A stretch of DNA of 5,200 nt from an uncultured Erysipelotrichaceae bacterium (GCA_937893225.1 CALBJM010000314.1:1-5200); one strand, 5' to 3'; positions 1 through 5,200 are shown, counted from the stretch's first letter. Notes: a model not told the origin generated them from the letters alone. A program made the numbers and translations.

Positions 1-580
1 CAATGATAAAAAGCCTTTGATTGGTCTAGTTTCTCGTTTGACAAATCAAAAGGGTATTTATATGATCACGGATCGTATCCGTGAGATCATGGGCATGGAT
101 GTTCAGTTCGTTGTTCTAGGTACTGGTGAAGAAAATGCAGAAAATGCATTTAAGTGGATGGAACAGGAATATAAAGGACAGGCTGTGTATTATTGTGGAT
201 ACAATGAAGATCTTGCACATTTGATCTATGCTGGATGTGATTTGTTCTTGATGCCTTCTTTGTATGAGCCTTGTGGCATTGGTCAATTGATAGCAATGCA
301 TTATGGAGCATTACCAGTTGTAAGAGAAACAGGTGGTTTGAAGGATACTGTTCAGCCATTTAATCAATATACTGGTGAAGGAAATGGTTTCTCATTCTGG
401 GCTGCAAATGCGGATGATATGGTTTATACATTGCGTTGGGCAATAGAGCAGTACAATACAAATAGACCTGGTTGGAAAGGTTTAGTAAAGTCTGCAATGA
501 TGACAGATGTTTCATGGGATCAGTCTGCTGGTATTTATGAGCAGTTGTACTATGAAATCTGTAATTGGCCAGATAAGTGA
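1..580 (+). CDS. glgA: Glycogen synthase (ADP-glucose, GT5), C-terminal part, 5' end outside window
   Basis: This cytosolic enzyme transfers glucose from ADP-glucose to the non-reducing end of an alpha-1,4-glucan during glycogen synthesis. The frame is open from base 2 and ends with TGA at 578-580, leaving about 192 residues of a protein that is usually near 480 residues. Only the second Rossmann (GT-B) domain is present. Visible motifs are IGLVSRLTNQKG at the start (the Arg and Lys that contact the nucleotide-sugar phosphates), VVLGTGE, and the GT5 signature PSLYEPCGIGQLIAMHYG with the conserved Glu of EPCG, followed by VRETGGLKDTV and the C-terminal DVSWDQSAGIYEQLY helix. A TTG at 17-19 is in frame but lies inside the conserved domain, so it is not the true start. 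A strong terminator follows the stop, so glgA is probably the last gene of its transcript. The alternative, a sucrose or plant-type starch synthase, is the same family; in a bacterium glgA is the natural reading. Confidence 0.95.
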   Translation, partial: NDKKPLIGLVSRLTNQKGIYMITDRIREIMGMDVQFVVLGTGEENAENAFKWMEQEYKGQAVYYCGYNEDLAHLIYAGCDLFLMPSLYEPCGIGQLIAMHYGALPVVRETGGLKDTVQPFNQYTGEGNGFSFWAANADDMVYTLRWAIEQYNTNRPGWKGLVKSAMMTDVSWDQSAGIYEQLYYEICNWPDK

Positions 581-587
581 TTTATTG

Positions 588-628
588 AGAAGTACAGTAG
601 ATACGATGTATCTTGTACTTCTTTTTTT
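588..628 (+). terminator. Rho-independent terminator after glgA
   Basis: The left arm AGAAGTACA (588-596) pairs with TGTACTTCT (614-622). Inside it AGATAC (599-604) pairs with GTATCT (608-613) around a GAT loop, leaving a two-base GT bulge on the left arm. Together these give 15 base pairs, followed by a run of T from 622 to 628. The hairpin begins 7 bases after the glgA stop codon, the standard position for ending its transcript. Confidence 0.93.
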
Positions 629-632
629 GTAT

Positions 633-673
633 AAAAAAGTCTGTATCCATTATAGAATACAGACAATTTTTTT
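633..673 (-). terminator. Terminator of the 6-phospho-beta-glucosidase gene, possibly bidirectional
   Basis: GTCTGTAT (639-646) pairs perfectly with ATACAGAC (657-664) over a 10-base loop. Read on the minus strand the hairpin follows the stop codon (672-674) by 7 bases and is trailed by six U from the A-run 633-638, a classic intrinsic terminator. On the plus strand it is followed by AA and then seven T (667-673), so it could also catch read-through from glgA. Confidence 0.88.
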
Positions 674-2084
674 AGTCTAGATCTTCACCATTAGATTTAC
701 AAACTTTTTGATACCAATAGAAAGAATCTTTCTTAATTCTCTTGAGATCTTTTAAATCAAATTCATCACGATTGACATAAATGAAGCCATAGCGCTTTGT
801 GATGCCTTGATGTGTAGAAATTAAATCAAATGCAGACCATGGAGAATACCCAAAGAGTTCAACGCCATCTGTAATAGCTTCACGACATGCTTGGATATGT
901 TGACGTAAATAGTCAATACGATAGTCATCGTGGACCTTACCATCTTCCGTGAGTTCATCTGGTACACCGCATCCATTTTCTGTAATGATGAGTGGCAAGT
1001 GATATCTTTCCCAGAGTTGTCTGAGTGTAATGCGTAGACCAACAGGGTCGATTCCCATACCCAGTGGCGTATATACTGCGTTTTTATTATGTACATATGA
1101 ACCTAATCCTGGATATGTCATCAAACCAGTCATGAAGTCTTTGTTTTGTGCTGCTTCTGCTTTGAGCTTTTCACCTTCTTCTTGACTGACGTATTTTACA
1201 CATCCTGCACCATAATAATTAAAGGCGATGAAATCTGGATGACCATTAGCCAAATCTTTCATGTCTTCTTCTGTAGTTTGTGGTGCAACACCTCTTTCTT
1301 TAAACCATTGCATGAGAGCTTCAGGATATGTGCCAAATACCGCAGTGTCTAAGAAAAGACGATTACGTAATTGATCAGCGTCCATTGCGGCAAGGTTGTC
1401 TAATGGAGAAGAAGAGGCTGGATAGATGGCTGTGATATTTGGAGCAGGTCCAATCTTAGCGTCACACATTTCATGACACATCTGCATTGCTTTTGCTTGT
1501 GCAACAAGCATATGGTGATTTGCTTGCCATATTGTCTTTTCGTCCTTGTAATCACGGTAACCTTGATAGAGAACCATCATGTTTTGTTCATTGATTGTTA
1601 AGAAATATTTAACTTTGTCACCATATTCTTCAAAACAAACACGACAATATTTTAAGAACGCATCAATGCAACGACGATCAGCCCAACCACCATAGCGCTT
1701 TTGTAAGCAATCTGGTAAGTCGAAGTGATAGAGCGTTACAACTGGTTCAATTCCATATTTGTGACATTCATCAATGACGTCATGATAATGTTGTACGCCT
1801 AGTGCATTGACATCTCCATCTCCTGTAGGAATGATTCTTGGCCAAGCAATAGAAAAGCGAAATTCTTTGAAACCCATTTCTGCCATGAGTGCAATATCTT
1901 CTTTGTATCTGTGATAATGGTCTATTGCAACTTTAAAGTCTGATGTTCCTTCTGGAATTTCAGCTGTATCTGAAACGGATGGAGATTTTCCATCTTCATC
2001 CCATGCACCTTCACATTGGTAGGCACTACTTGATCCACCCCATAAAAATCCTTCTGGAAATGGTTTTAAATTTTTGTAATCCAT
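672..2084 (-). CDS. 6-phospho-beta-glucosidase, glycoside hydrolase family 1
   Basis: Predicted cytosolic enzyme that hydrolyses phosphorylated beta-glucosides (cellobiose-6-P, salicin-6-P, arbutin-6-P types) to glucose-6-phosphate plus aglycone or glucose after PTS uptake. It has 470 residues, the usual GH1 length, with no signal peptide. The N-terminal GH1 signature FLWGGSSSAYQCEGA is at residues 13-27. The acid/base Glu166 lies in TINEQN and the nucleophile Glu369 in ITENG. Gln23, His120 and Asn165 are the expected sugar-site residues. The phosphate-recognition triad known from LacG-type enzymes is visible as Ser423, Lys430 and Tyr432 in STHQGITKRYG, with Ser where non-phospho beta-glucosidases have Glu. 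Thr424 sits where 6-phospho-beta-galactosidases carry Trp, which favours gluco- over galactoside use. The start ATG (2084-2082) has GGAGGA six bases upstream (2096-2091). No PTS gene is adjacent within the window, so the transporter must be encoded elsewhere. The exact paralogue name (bglA, bglH, ascB and others) cannot be settled, so no symbol is given. Confidence 0.93.
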   Translation of the reverse strand: MDYKNLKPFPEGFLWGGSSSAYQCEGAWDEDGKSPSVSDTAEIPEGTSDFKVAIDHYHRYKEDIALMAEMGFKEFRFSIAWPRIIPTGDGDVNALGVQHYHDVIDECHKYGIEPVVTLYHFDLPDCLQKRYGGWADRRCIDAFLKYCRVCFEEYGDKVKYFLTINEQNMMVLYQGYRDYKDEKTIWQANHHMLVAQAKAMQMCHEMCDAKIGPAPNITAIYPASSSPLDNLAAMDADQLRNRLFLDTAVFGTYPEALMQWFKERGVAPQTTEEDMKDLANGHPDFIAFNYYGAGCVKYVSQEEGEKLKAEAAQNKDFMTGLMTYPGLGSYVHNKNAVYTPLGMGIDPVGLRITLRQLWERYHLPLIITENGCGVPDELTEDGKVHDDYRIDYLRQHIQACREAITDGVELFGYSPWSAFDLISTHQGITKRYGFIYVNRDEFDLKDLKRIKKDSFYWYQKVCKSNGEDLD

Positions 2085-2105
2085 AATAATTCCTCCGATA
2101 GGGTT

Positions 2106-2133
2106 ATTATACCAAAAAATGAAAAGGGTTACA
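2106..2133 (-). promoter_or_regulatory. Promoter of the 6-phospho-beta-glucosidase gene (extended -10)
   Basis: On the minus strand a perfect TATAAT (2111-2106) is preceded by TG one base away, giving TGGTATAAT. A weak -35, TGTAAC, lies at 2133-2128 with a 16-base spacer. The expected start is an A near 2099, giving a leader of only about 15 bases that contains the ribosome binding site. Such a leader is too short for the LicT/BglG antiterminator hairpins common on beta-glucoside genes. Control should therefore act on initiation. Confidence 0.75.
2120..2133 (-). promoter_or_regulatory. cre-like catabolite-responsive element (CcpA) over the bgl promoter
   Basis: The minus-strand sequence TGTAACCCTTTTCA matches the Bacillus cre consensus TGWNANCGNTNWCA at every defined position except the G of the central CG. 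The flanking A and T also fit the longer WTGNAANCGNWNNCAW form. It covers the weak -35 and most of the -35/-10 spacer of the bgl promoter, the position where bound CcpA blocks RNA polymerase. Glucose repression of a beta-glucoside hydrolase would be the expected logic. The central mismatch lowers certainty. Confidence 0.55.
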
Positions 2134-2145
2134 TTGAATATGACA

Positions 2146-2167
2146 TGAATTTAGTGTAAGAAATTCG
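2146..2167. repeat. Short inverted repeat in the divergent intergenic region
   Basis: GAATTT (2147-2152) and AAATTC (2161-2166) form a perfect inverted pair around an 8-base centre, extended by a possible T:G wobble at 2146/2167. There is no T-tract and it lies upstream of both predicted start sites, so it would not be transcribed from either. It is more likely to be a protein-binding site than an RNA hairpin. AT-rich six-base arms can also arise by chance. Confidence 0.35.
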
Positions 2168-2182
2168 TGAATTATTGCACAA
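2165..2182. promoter_or_regulatory. Rex-like (or CRP/FNR-like) operator upstream of pgk
   Basis: TCGTGAATTATTGCACAA agrees with the Rex operator consensus TTGTGAANNNNTTCACAA at 12 of 14 defined positions, with one mismatch in each half (positions 2 and 13). Rex is the NADH/NAD+-sensing repressor of Firmicutes fermentative and central-carbon genes. The same bases fit the CRP-family core TGTGAN6TCACA at 8 of 10. The centre is about 60 bases upstream of the predicted pgk start site, which is remote for simple repression but typical for a CRP-class activator. Which family binds, if any, cannot be decided from sequence. Confidence 0.4.
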
Positions 2183-2183
2183 A

Positions 2184-2220
2184 AAGTTGAGTTTGTGTTT
2201 TTATTCAAGTTGAGTGGGTG
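2184..2220 (+). repeat. Tandem direct repeat AAGTTGAGTnnGTG, two copies, 23-bp period
   Basis: AAGTTGAGTTTGTG (2184-2197) and AAGTTGAGTGGGTG (2207-2220) match at 12 of 14 positions, including nine consecutive bases. The downstream copy runs into the TG of the extended -10 of the pgk promoter. The period of about two helical turns places both copies on roughly the same face of the DNA, as expected for a regulator that binds as a dimer of dimers. It does not resemble the CGGGAC/TGTC operator of CggR. The binding protein is unknown. Confidence 0.45.
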
Positions 2221-2227
2221 GTATAAT
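2199..2227 (+). promoter_or_regulatory. Promoter of the pgk-tpiA(-eno) transcript (extended -10)
   Basis: A perfect TATAAT at 2222-2227 is preceded by TG at 2219-2220, the same TGGTATAAT nonamer as the divergent bgl promoter. At a 17-base spacing the -35 position is only TTTTAT (2199-2204), so the extended -10 or an activator must carry recognition. Transcription should start near 2234, leaving a leader of about 24 bases. There is no space for a riboswitch or attenuator. Confidence 0.78.
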
Positions 2228-2257
2228 GATGTCATAAATTAGGAGGAAATTTTTTAC

Positions 2258-3445
2258 ATGTCTAAGATTACAGTAAAAGATCTGGATGTTAGAGGCAAGC
2301 ACGTCATCGTTCGTGTAGACTTCAACGTTCCACACAAAGACGGTGTTATCACTGACGATAATCGTGTCAGAGCAGCATTGCCAACGATTAACTATTTGAC
2401 AGAAAATGGAGCTAAGGTTTTATTACTTTCACATTTAGGTAAAGTTAAGACTGAAGAAGATAAGGCTAAGAATGACATGAGCATTGTTGCTGATTGTCTA
2501 GCTAAGTTGCAGAGTGCACCAGTTAAGTTTGTTAACGCAACACGTGGTGAAGAACTTGAATCTGCAGTAAAGGCACAGGAAGATGGTTCTATCGTTCTTA
2601 TGCAGAATACACGTTATGAAAAGGGTGAATCTAAGAATGATCCTGAACTTGGTAAGTATTGGGCTTCTTTAGGAGATCTTTTCGTAGAAGATGCATTTGG
2701 TTCTGTACATAGAGCACATGCTTCTACAGTAGGTATTCCTAGCAATTTACCTGCAGGTTGTTCTGCAGTAGGTTTCCTTGTTGAAAAGGAATTGAATGTA
2801 CTTGGTGGTGCATTGAACGATCCACAGAGACCATTCGTAGCTATTCTTGGTGGTGCTAAGGTTTCTGATAAGATTGGTGTTATTGAAAACTTATTGAAGA
2901 TTGCTGATAAGGTATTGATTGGTGGCGGCATGTCTTATACATTCTCTGCTGCTGTTGGTGGTAAGATCGGTGATTCTTTATTAGAAGCTGACAAGGAAGA
3001 CTTAGCTAAGGAATTCCTTGAAAAGGGCAAGGGCAAGTTATTCTTGCCTGTAGATACTGTTGAAGCTAATGCTTTTGACAATGCTACAGATATTAAGACA
3101 GTTAAGGCTGGTCAAGTAGATGATGGTTACCAGGGTCTTGATATTGGTGCTGAAACAGTTGCTTTGTTTACAAAGGAACTTGAAGGTGCTAAGACAGTAT
3201 TCTGGAATGGCCCTATGGGTGTATTCGAAAAGCCTGAATATGCAAACGGTACAATTGAAGTTTGCAAGGCTATTGCATCACTTGATGGTGCTACTACTAT
3301 TATTGGTGGTGGTGACTCTGCAAGTGCAGCTAAGAACCTTGGATTTGCTGATAAGTTCTCTCATATTTCTACTGGTGGCGGAGCTTCTCTTGAATTCATG
3401 GAAGGAAAGGAGTTACCGGGTGTAGCAATTATCCCGGAGAAGTAA
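2258..3445 (+). CDS. pgk: Phosphoglycerate kinase
   Basis: This glycolytic cytosolic enzyme converts 1,3-bisphosphoglycerate plus ADP to 3-phosphoglycerate plus ATP. At 395 residues it has full PGK length. The family signature VIVRVDFNVP is at 16-25, with Asp21, Asn23, Arg36, His59, Arg119 (NTRY) and Arg152 (HRAH) forming the basic substrate patch of the N-domain. The nucleotide-binding C-domain shows GGAKVSDK (198-205, with Lys201 and Lys205), GGGMSYTF, FWNGPMGVFE (315-324, Glu324) and IIGGGDSA (348-355), then the STGGGASLEF hinge at 371-380. The N-domain loop reads SHLGKVKTEED instead of the common SHLGRPKG, as in staphylococcal-type PGKs. AGGAGG at 2241-2246 lies 11 bases before the ATG, slightly long but the only good site. 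It is the first gene of the glycolytic run, and tpiA follows after 7 bases. Confidence 0.98.
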   Translation: MSKITVKDLDVRGKHVIVRVDFNVPHKDGVITDDNRVRAALPTINYLTENGAKVLLLSHLGKVKTEEDKAKNDMSIVADCLAKLQSAPVKFVNATRGEELESAVKAQEDGSIVLMQNTRYEKGESKNDPELGKYWASLGDLFVEDAFGSVHRAHASTVGIPSNLPAGCSAVGFLVEKELNVLGGALNDPQRPFVAILGGAKVSDKIGVIENLLKIADKVLIGGGMSYTFSAAVGGKIGDSLLEADKEDLAKEFLEKGKGKLFLPVDTVEANAFDNATDIKTVKAGQVDDGYQGLDIGAETVALFTKELEGAKTVFWNGPMGVFEKPEYANGTIEVCKAIASLDGATTIIGGGDSASAAKNLGFADKFSHISTGGGASLEFMEGKELPGVAIIPEK

Positions 3446-3452
3446 TATAGAC

Positions 3453-4205
3453 ATGGCAAGAAAACCAATTATCTTCGGAAACTGGAAGATGAACAAGACA
3501 CCTAGCGAAGCTAAGGAATTCTTCGAAGGTATCAAGGGATATGTAACAGGAAATGAAGCAGCTGAATATGGTATTGGCGCTCCATATGTTGATTTGACAA
3601 TCGCAGTTGAAAATGCAGGGGCAATCAAGGTTGCTGCTGAAAACTGCAATGAACTTGATAGTGGTGCATATACTGGTGAAGTATCTGTACCAATGTTAAA
3701 GGAAGTTGGTATTACATACTGCATTATCGGACATTCTGAAAGAAGAGAATATTATGCTGAAACATCTGCACATTGTGCAGCTAAGGCTAAGAGATTGTTC
3801 GAAGCTGGTATCACACCAATTCTTTGCGTCGGTGAAACAGAAGCTGACTATGATGCTGGTAAGACAGCAGAAGTAGTAAGCACAGAATTGAAGGAATCTT
3901 TGGCTGGCTTGACAGCTGAAGAAGTAGGTAAGATCGTTATTGCTTATGAACCTATCTGGGCTATTGGTACAGGTAAGTCTGCTGATGTGAATACTGCTGA
4001 AGCTTGCTGCAAGCTTTGCAGAGACACAGTTAGAGAAGTTTATGGCGATGAAGCTGCTGATTCTGTAAGAGTTCAGTATGGTGGTTCCGTTAAGCCAAAT
4101 AACATTAAGGAATATATGGCTTGCGAAGACATCGATGGTGCTTTGATCGGTGGTGCTTCTTTGAAGGTTGATTCTTTCAAGGAATTAGTTGACGCAACTA
4201 AGTAA
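3453..4205 (+). CDS. tpiA: Triosephosphate isomerase
   Basis: The enzyme interconverts dihydroxyacetone phosphate and glyceraldehyde-3-phosphate in the cytosol, as a dimeric TIM barrel. It is 250 residues long, normal for the family. Visible residues are Asn10 and Lys12 in FGNWKMNK, the electrophile His94 in IIGHSERR, the catalytic base Glu166 in AYEPIW, the mobile loop 6 PIWAIGTGKSA (167-177), and the phosphate-binding YGGSVKPNN (209-217) and LIGGASL (231-237). The ATG comes 7 bases after the pgk stop. The only Shine-Dalgarno candidate is GGAG at 3436-3439, inside the last codons of pgk and 13 bases from the ATG. Translational coupling to pgk is therefore likely, to keep the two products in balance. 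No promoter or terminator is seen between the two genes. Confidence 0.98.
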   Translation: MARKPIIFGNWKMNKTPSEAKEFFEGIKGYVTGNEAAEYGIGAPYVDLTIAVENAGAIKVAAENCNELDSGAYTGEVSVPMLKEVGITYCIIGHSERREYYAETSAHCAAKAKRLFEAGITPILCVGETEADYDAGKTAEVVSTELKESLAGLTAEEVGKIVIAYEPIWAIGTGKSADVNTAEACCKLCRDTVREVYGDEAADSVRVQYGGSVKPNNIKEYMACEDIDGALIGGASLKVDSFKELVDATK

Positions 4206-4206
4206 G

Positions 4207-4232
4207 ATTTCAAAGAGTATTACTCTTGAAAT
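4207..4232 (+). other. Intra-operon hairpin between tpiA and eno, not a terminator
   Basis: ATTTCA (4207-4212) pairs with TGAAAT (4227-4232) and AGAGT (4214-4218) with ACTCT (4222-4226), around an ATT loop with A4213 bulged. This gives an 11-bp stem that starts one base after the tpiA stop codon. It is followed by ATATATAGG with no U-run on either strand, so intrinsic termination is unlikely. A 3'-end stabiliser or processing site that lets tpiA and eno mRNA levels differ is a reasonable inference. Confidence 0.6.
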
Positions 4233-4262
4233 ATATAGGTAAACAATAGGAGGAATATAAAG

Positions 4263-5200
4263 ATGCCTAATTTTGTAGATCCAATTGCTGAAGTACATGC
4301 ACGTGAGGTATTAGACTCTCGTGGTAACCCAACAGTAGAATGTGAAGTAACAACAGAATCCGGTGCTTGGGGCCGTGCAATCGTTCCATCTGGTGCTTCT
4401 ACAGGTGAAAGAGAAGCTCTCGAACTTCGTGATGGCGATAAAGACAGATTCGATGGTAAGGGAACATTGAAAGCAACAGCAAACGTTAATGAAAAGATTG
4501 CTCCAGCTGTTCTTGGTTTGAATGTATTTGACCAGGCTTTGATTGATAAGACAATGATCGACCTCGATGGTACAGAATTCAAGAGCAACCTCGGTGCAAA
4601 TGCTACACTTGCTGTATCATTAGCTGCTGCTAGAGCTGCTGCTGATTCTTGTGGACTTCCACTTTATAAGTATATTGGTGGTACAAATGGTAAAGTATTG
4701 CCAGTTCCAATGATGAACGTACTTAACGGTGGTTCTCATGCAGATTCTACAGTTGACTGTCAGGAATATATGTTAATGCCTGTTGGTGCTAAGTCCATCC
4801 ACGAAGCAGTTCGTATGGGTGCTCAGACATTCCATGCTTTGAAGAAGGTTTTGAAGAAGTATGGTTATGATACAGGTGTTGGTGATGAAGGCGGATATGC
4901 TCCATCTTCACTCGCTAATGGTTCTGGACCATTGGAAGAACTCAAGAACGAAGGACCACTTGAATTGATGAAGGAAGCTGTTGAAGCTGCTGGATTCAAG
5001 CTTGGTGAAGATATTGCATTCGCAATGGACCTCGCTGCTTCTGAATTCTACAACCCAGAAACAGGTAAGTATGAATTGTCTAAGTCCGGTCAGGGTGAAA
5101 AGACATCTGATGAAATGATCGATATGATTGAAGAATGGACAAAGAAGTATCCATTAATTTCCGTCGAAGATGGTCTTGCTGAAAACGACTGGGAAGGTTT
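4263..5200 (+). CDS. eno: Enolase, N-terminal 312 residues, 3' end outside window
   Basis: Enolase converts 2-phosphoglycerate to phosphoenolpyruvate with Mg2+ in the cytosol, and it is also part of the RNA degradosome in some bacteria. The open frame runs off the window after 312 codons plus two bases, roughly three quarters of a typical 430-residue enolase. Visible features are DSRGNPTVE (18-26), the mobile catalytic loop PSGASTGEREALELRDGD (42-59, Ser43), GGSHAD with His159, QEYM with Glu168, GDEGG with the general acid/base Glu209, AMD with the metal ligand Asp256, and SVEDG with Glu302. The second metal Asp and catalytic Lys lie beyond the end. About 10 residues more than in E. coli enolase separate GDEGGYAP from the next helix (within 215-232). 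AGGAGG at 4248-4253, 9 bases before the ATG, fixes the start. Unlike pgk and tpiA, eno uses CTC leucine codons (6 of 28). Confidence 0.97.
   Translation, partial: MPNFVDPIAEVHAREVLDSRGNPTVECEVTTESGAWGRAIVPSGASTGEREALELRDGDKDRFDGKGTLKATANVNEKIAPAVLGLNVFDQALIDKTMIDLDGTEFKSNLGANATLAVSLAAARAAADSCGLPLYKYIGGTNGKVLPVPMMNVLNGGSHADSTVDCQEYMLMPVGAKSIHEAVRMGAQTFHALKKVLKKYGYDTGVGDEGGYAPSSLANGSGPLEELKNEGPLELMKEAVEAAGFKLGEDIAFAMDLAASEFYNPETGKYELSKSGQGEKTSDEMIDMIEEWTKKYPLISVEDGLAENDWEG

Noticed and set aside
17..19. TTG start for a short 187-residue glycosyltransferase
   Set aside because: The reading frame continues open to the window edge and the codon falls within the conserved PLIGLVSRL strand, so this is the middle of glgA.
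116..359. Minus-strand open frames of 61 and 69 codons opposite glgA
   Set aside because: They lie entirely antisense to a well-conserved glgA domain, have no ribosome binding site or recognisable motif, and overlap each other.
821..1352. Open frames of 91 codons (minus) and 68 codons (plus) inside the bgl gene
   Set aside because: Both sit within the GH1 coding sequence, which is complete with all catalytic residues. They show no family features and are chance frames.
2085..2100. LicT/BglG antiterminator (RAT) leader for the bgl gene
   Set aside because: The predicted leader is only about 15 bases, and there is no RAT-plus-terminator structure between promoter and start codon.
2085..2257. 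CggR operator of the Bacillus type
   Set aside because: No CGGGAC...TGTC repeats are present, and the direct repeat seen has a different sequence.
2614..2931. 105-codon minus-strand frame opposite pgk, and a 101-codon plus-strand frame at 3120-3425 in another phase
   Set aside because: pgk is intact and conserved across these positions. The low-complexity Leu/Val translation of the plus-strand frame is typical of a shifted frame.
3413..3724. 103-codon minus-strand frame opposite the pgk/tpiA junction, and a 122-codon one at 4220-4588 opposite the tpiA-eno gap and eno start
   Set aside because: Each is antisense to conserved residues of tpiA or eno, with no promoter or Shine-Dalgarno site in the right place.
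4209..4237. Possible eno promoter, TTCAAA (4209-4214) with TATATA (4232-4237) at 17-base spacing
   Set aside because: Both hexamers match consensus at only 4 of 6 positions in an AT-rich gap, and they overlap the hairpin arms. Not strong enough to annotate, though an internal start cannot be excluded.

Overview
The window is ordinary central-carbon chromosome from a low-GC Gram-positive bacterium. Strong AGGAGG-type ribosome binding sites, sigma-A-like TGnTATAAT promoters, T-tailed hairpin terminators and a CcpA-type cre-like site all point to Firmicutes. The PGK resembles staphylococcal-type PGKs (the ESKNDPELGKYWASLGD stretch). The combination of glycogen synthase, a 6-phospho-beta-glucosidase and a pgk-tpi-eno run would fit a gut Erysipelotrichaceae-like organism, but that family placement is inference and no species is claimed.

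Layout: (1) 1-580, + strand, the C-terminal part of a GT5 glycogen synthase (glgA), whose start lies upstream of the window. (2) 581-671, a convergent intergenic gap holding two consecutive hairpin terminators, one per facing gene. (3) 672-2084, - strand, a complete GH1 6-phospho-beta-glucosidase. (4) 2085-2257, a 173-bp divergent regulatory region with two outward-facing extended -10 promoters, a cre-like box over the bgl promoter, a Rex/CRP-like palindrome, a small inverted repeat and a 23-bp-period direct repeat just upstream of the pgk -10. (5) 2258-3445 pgk, 3453-4205 tpiA and 4263 to the window end, eno (the first 312 codons), all + strand. pgk and tpiA are 7 bp apart. tpiA and eno are separated by 57 bp carrying a hairpin without a T-tract.

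Functionally, the 6-phospho-beta-glucosidase feeds glucose-6-phosphate from PTS-imported beta-glucosides into glycolysis, pgk/tpi/eno carry lower glycolysis, and glgA stores surplus glucose as glycogen. No gap or phosphoglycerate mutase gene lies among the three glycolytic genes here, unlike the Bacillus-type cluster.

I found no mobile element, CRISPR array, RNA gene or novel multi-gene system. The most worthwhile signals are regulatory (the packed 173-bp intergenic region, the tpi-eno hairpin), plus an extra roughly 10-residue segment in enolase beside a catalytic loop and a codon-use contrast between eno and its two neighbours.
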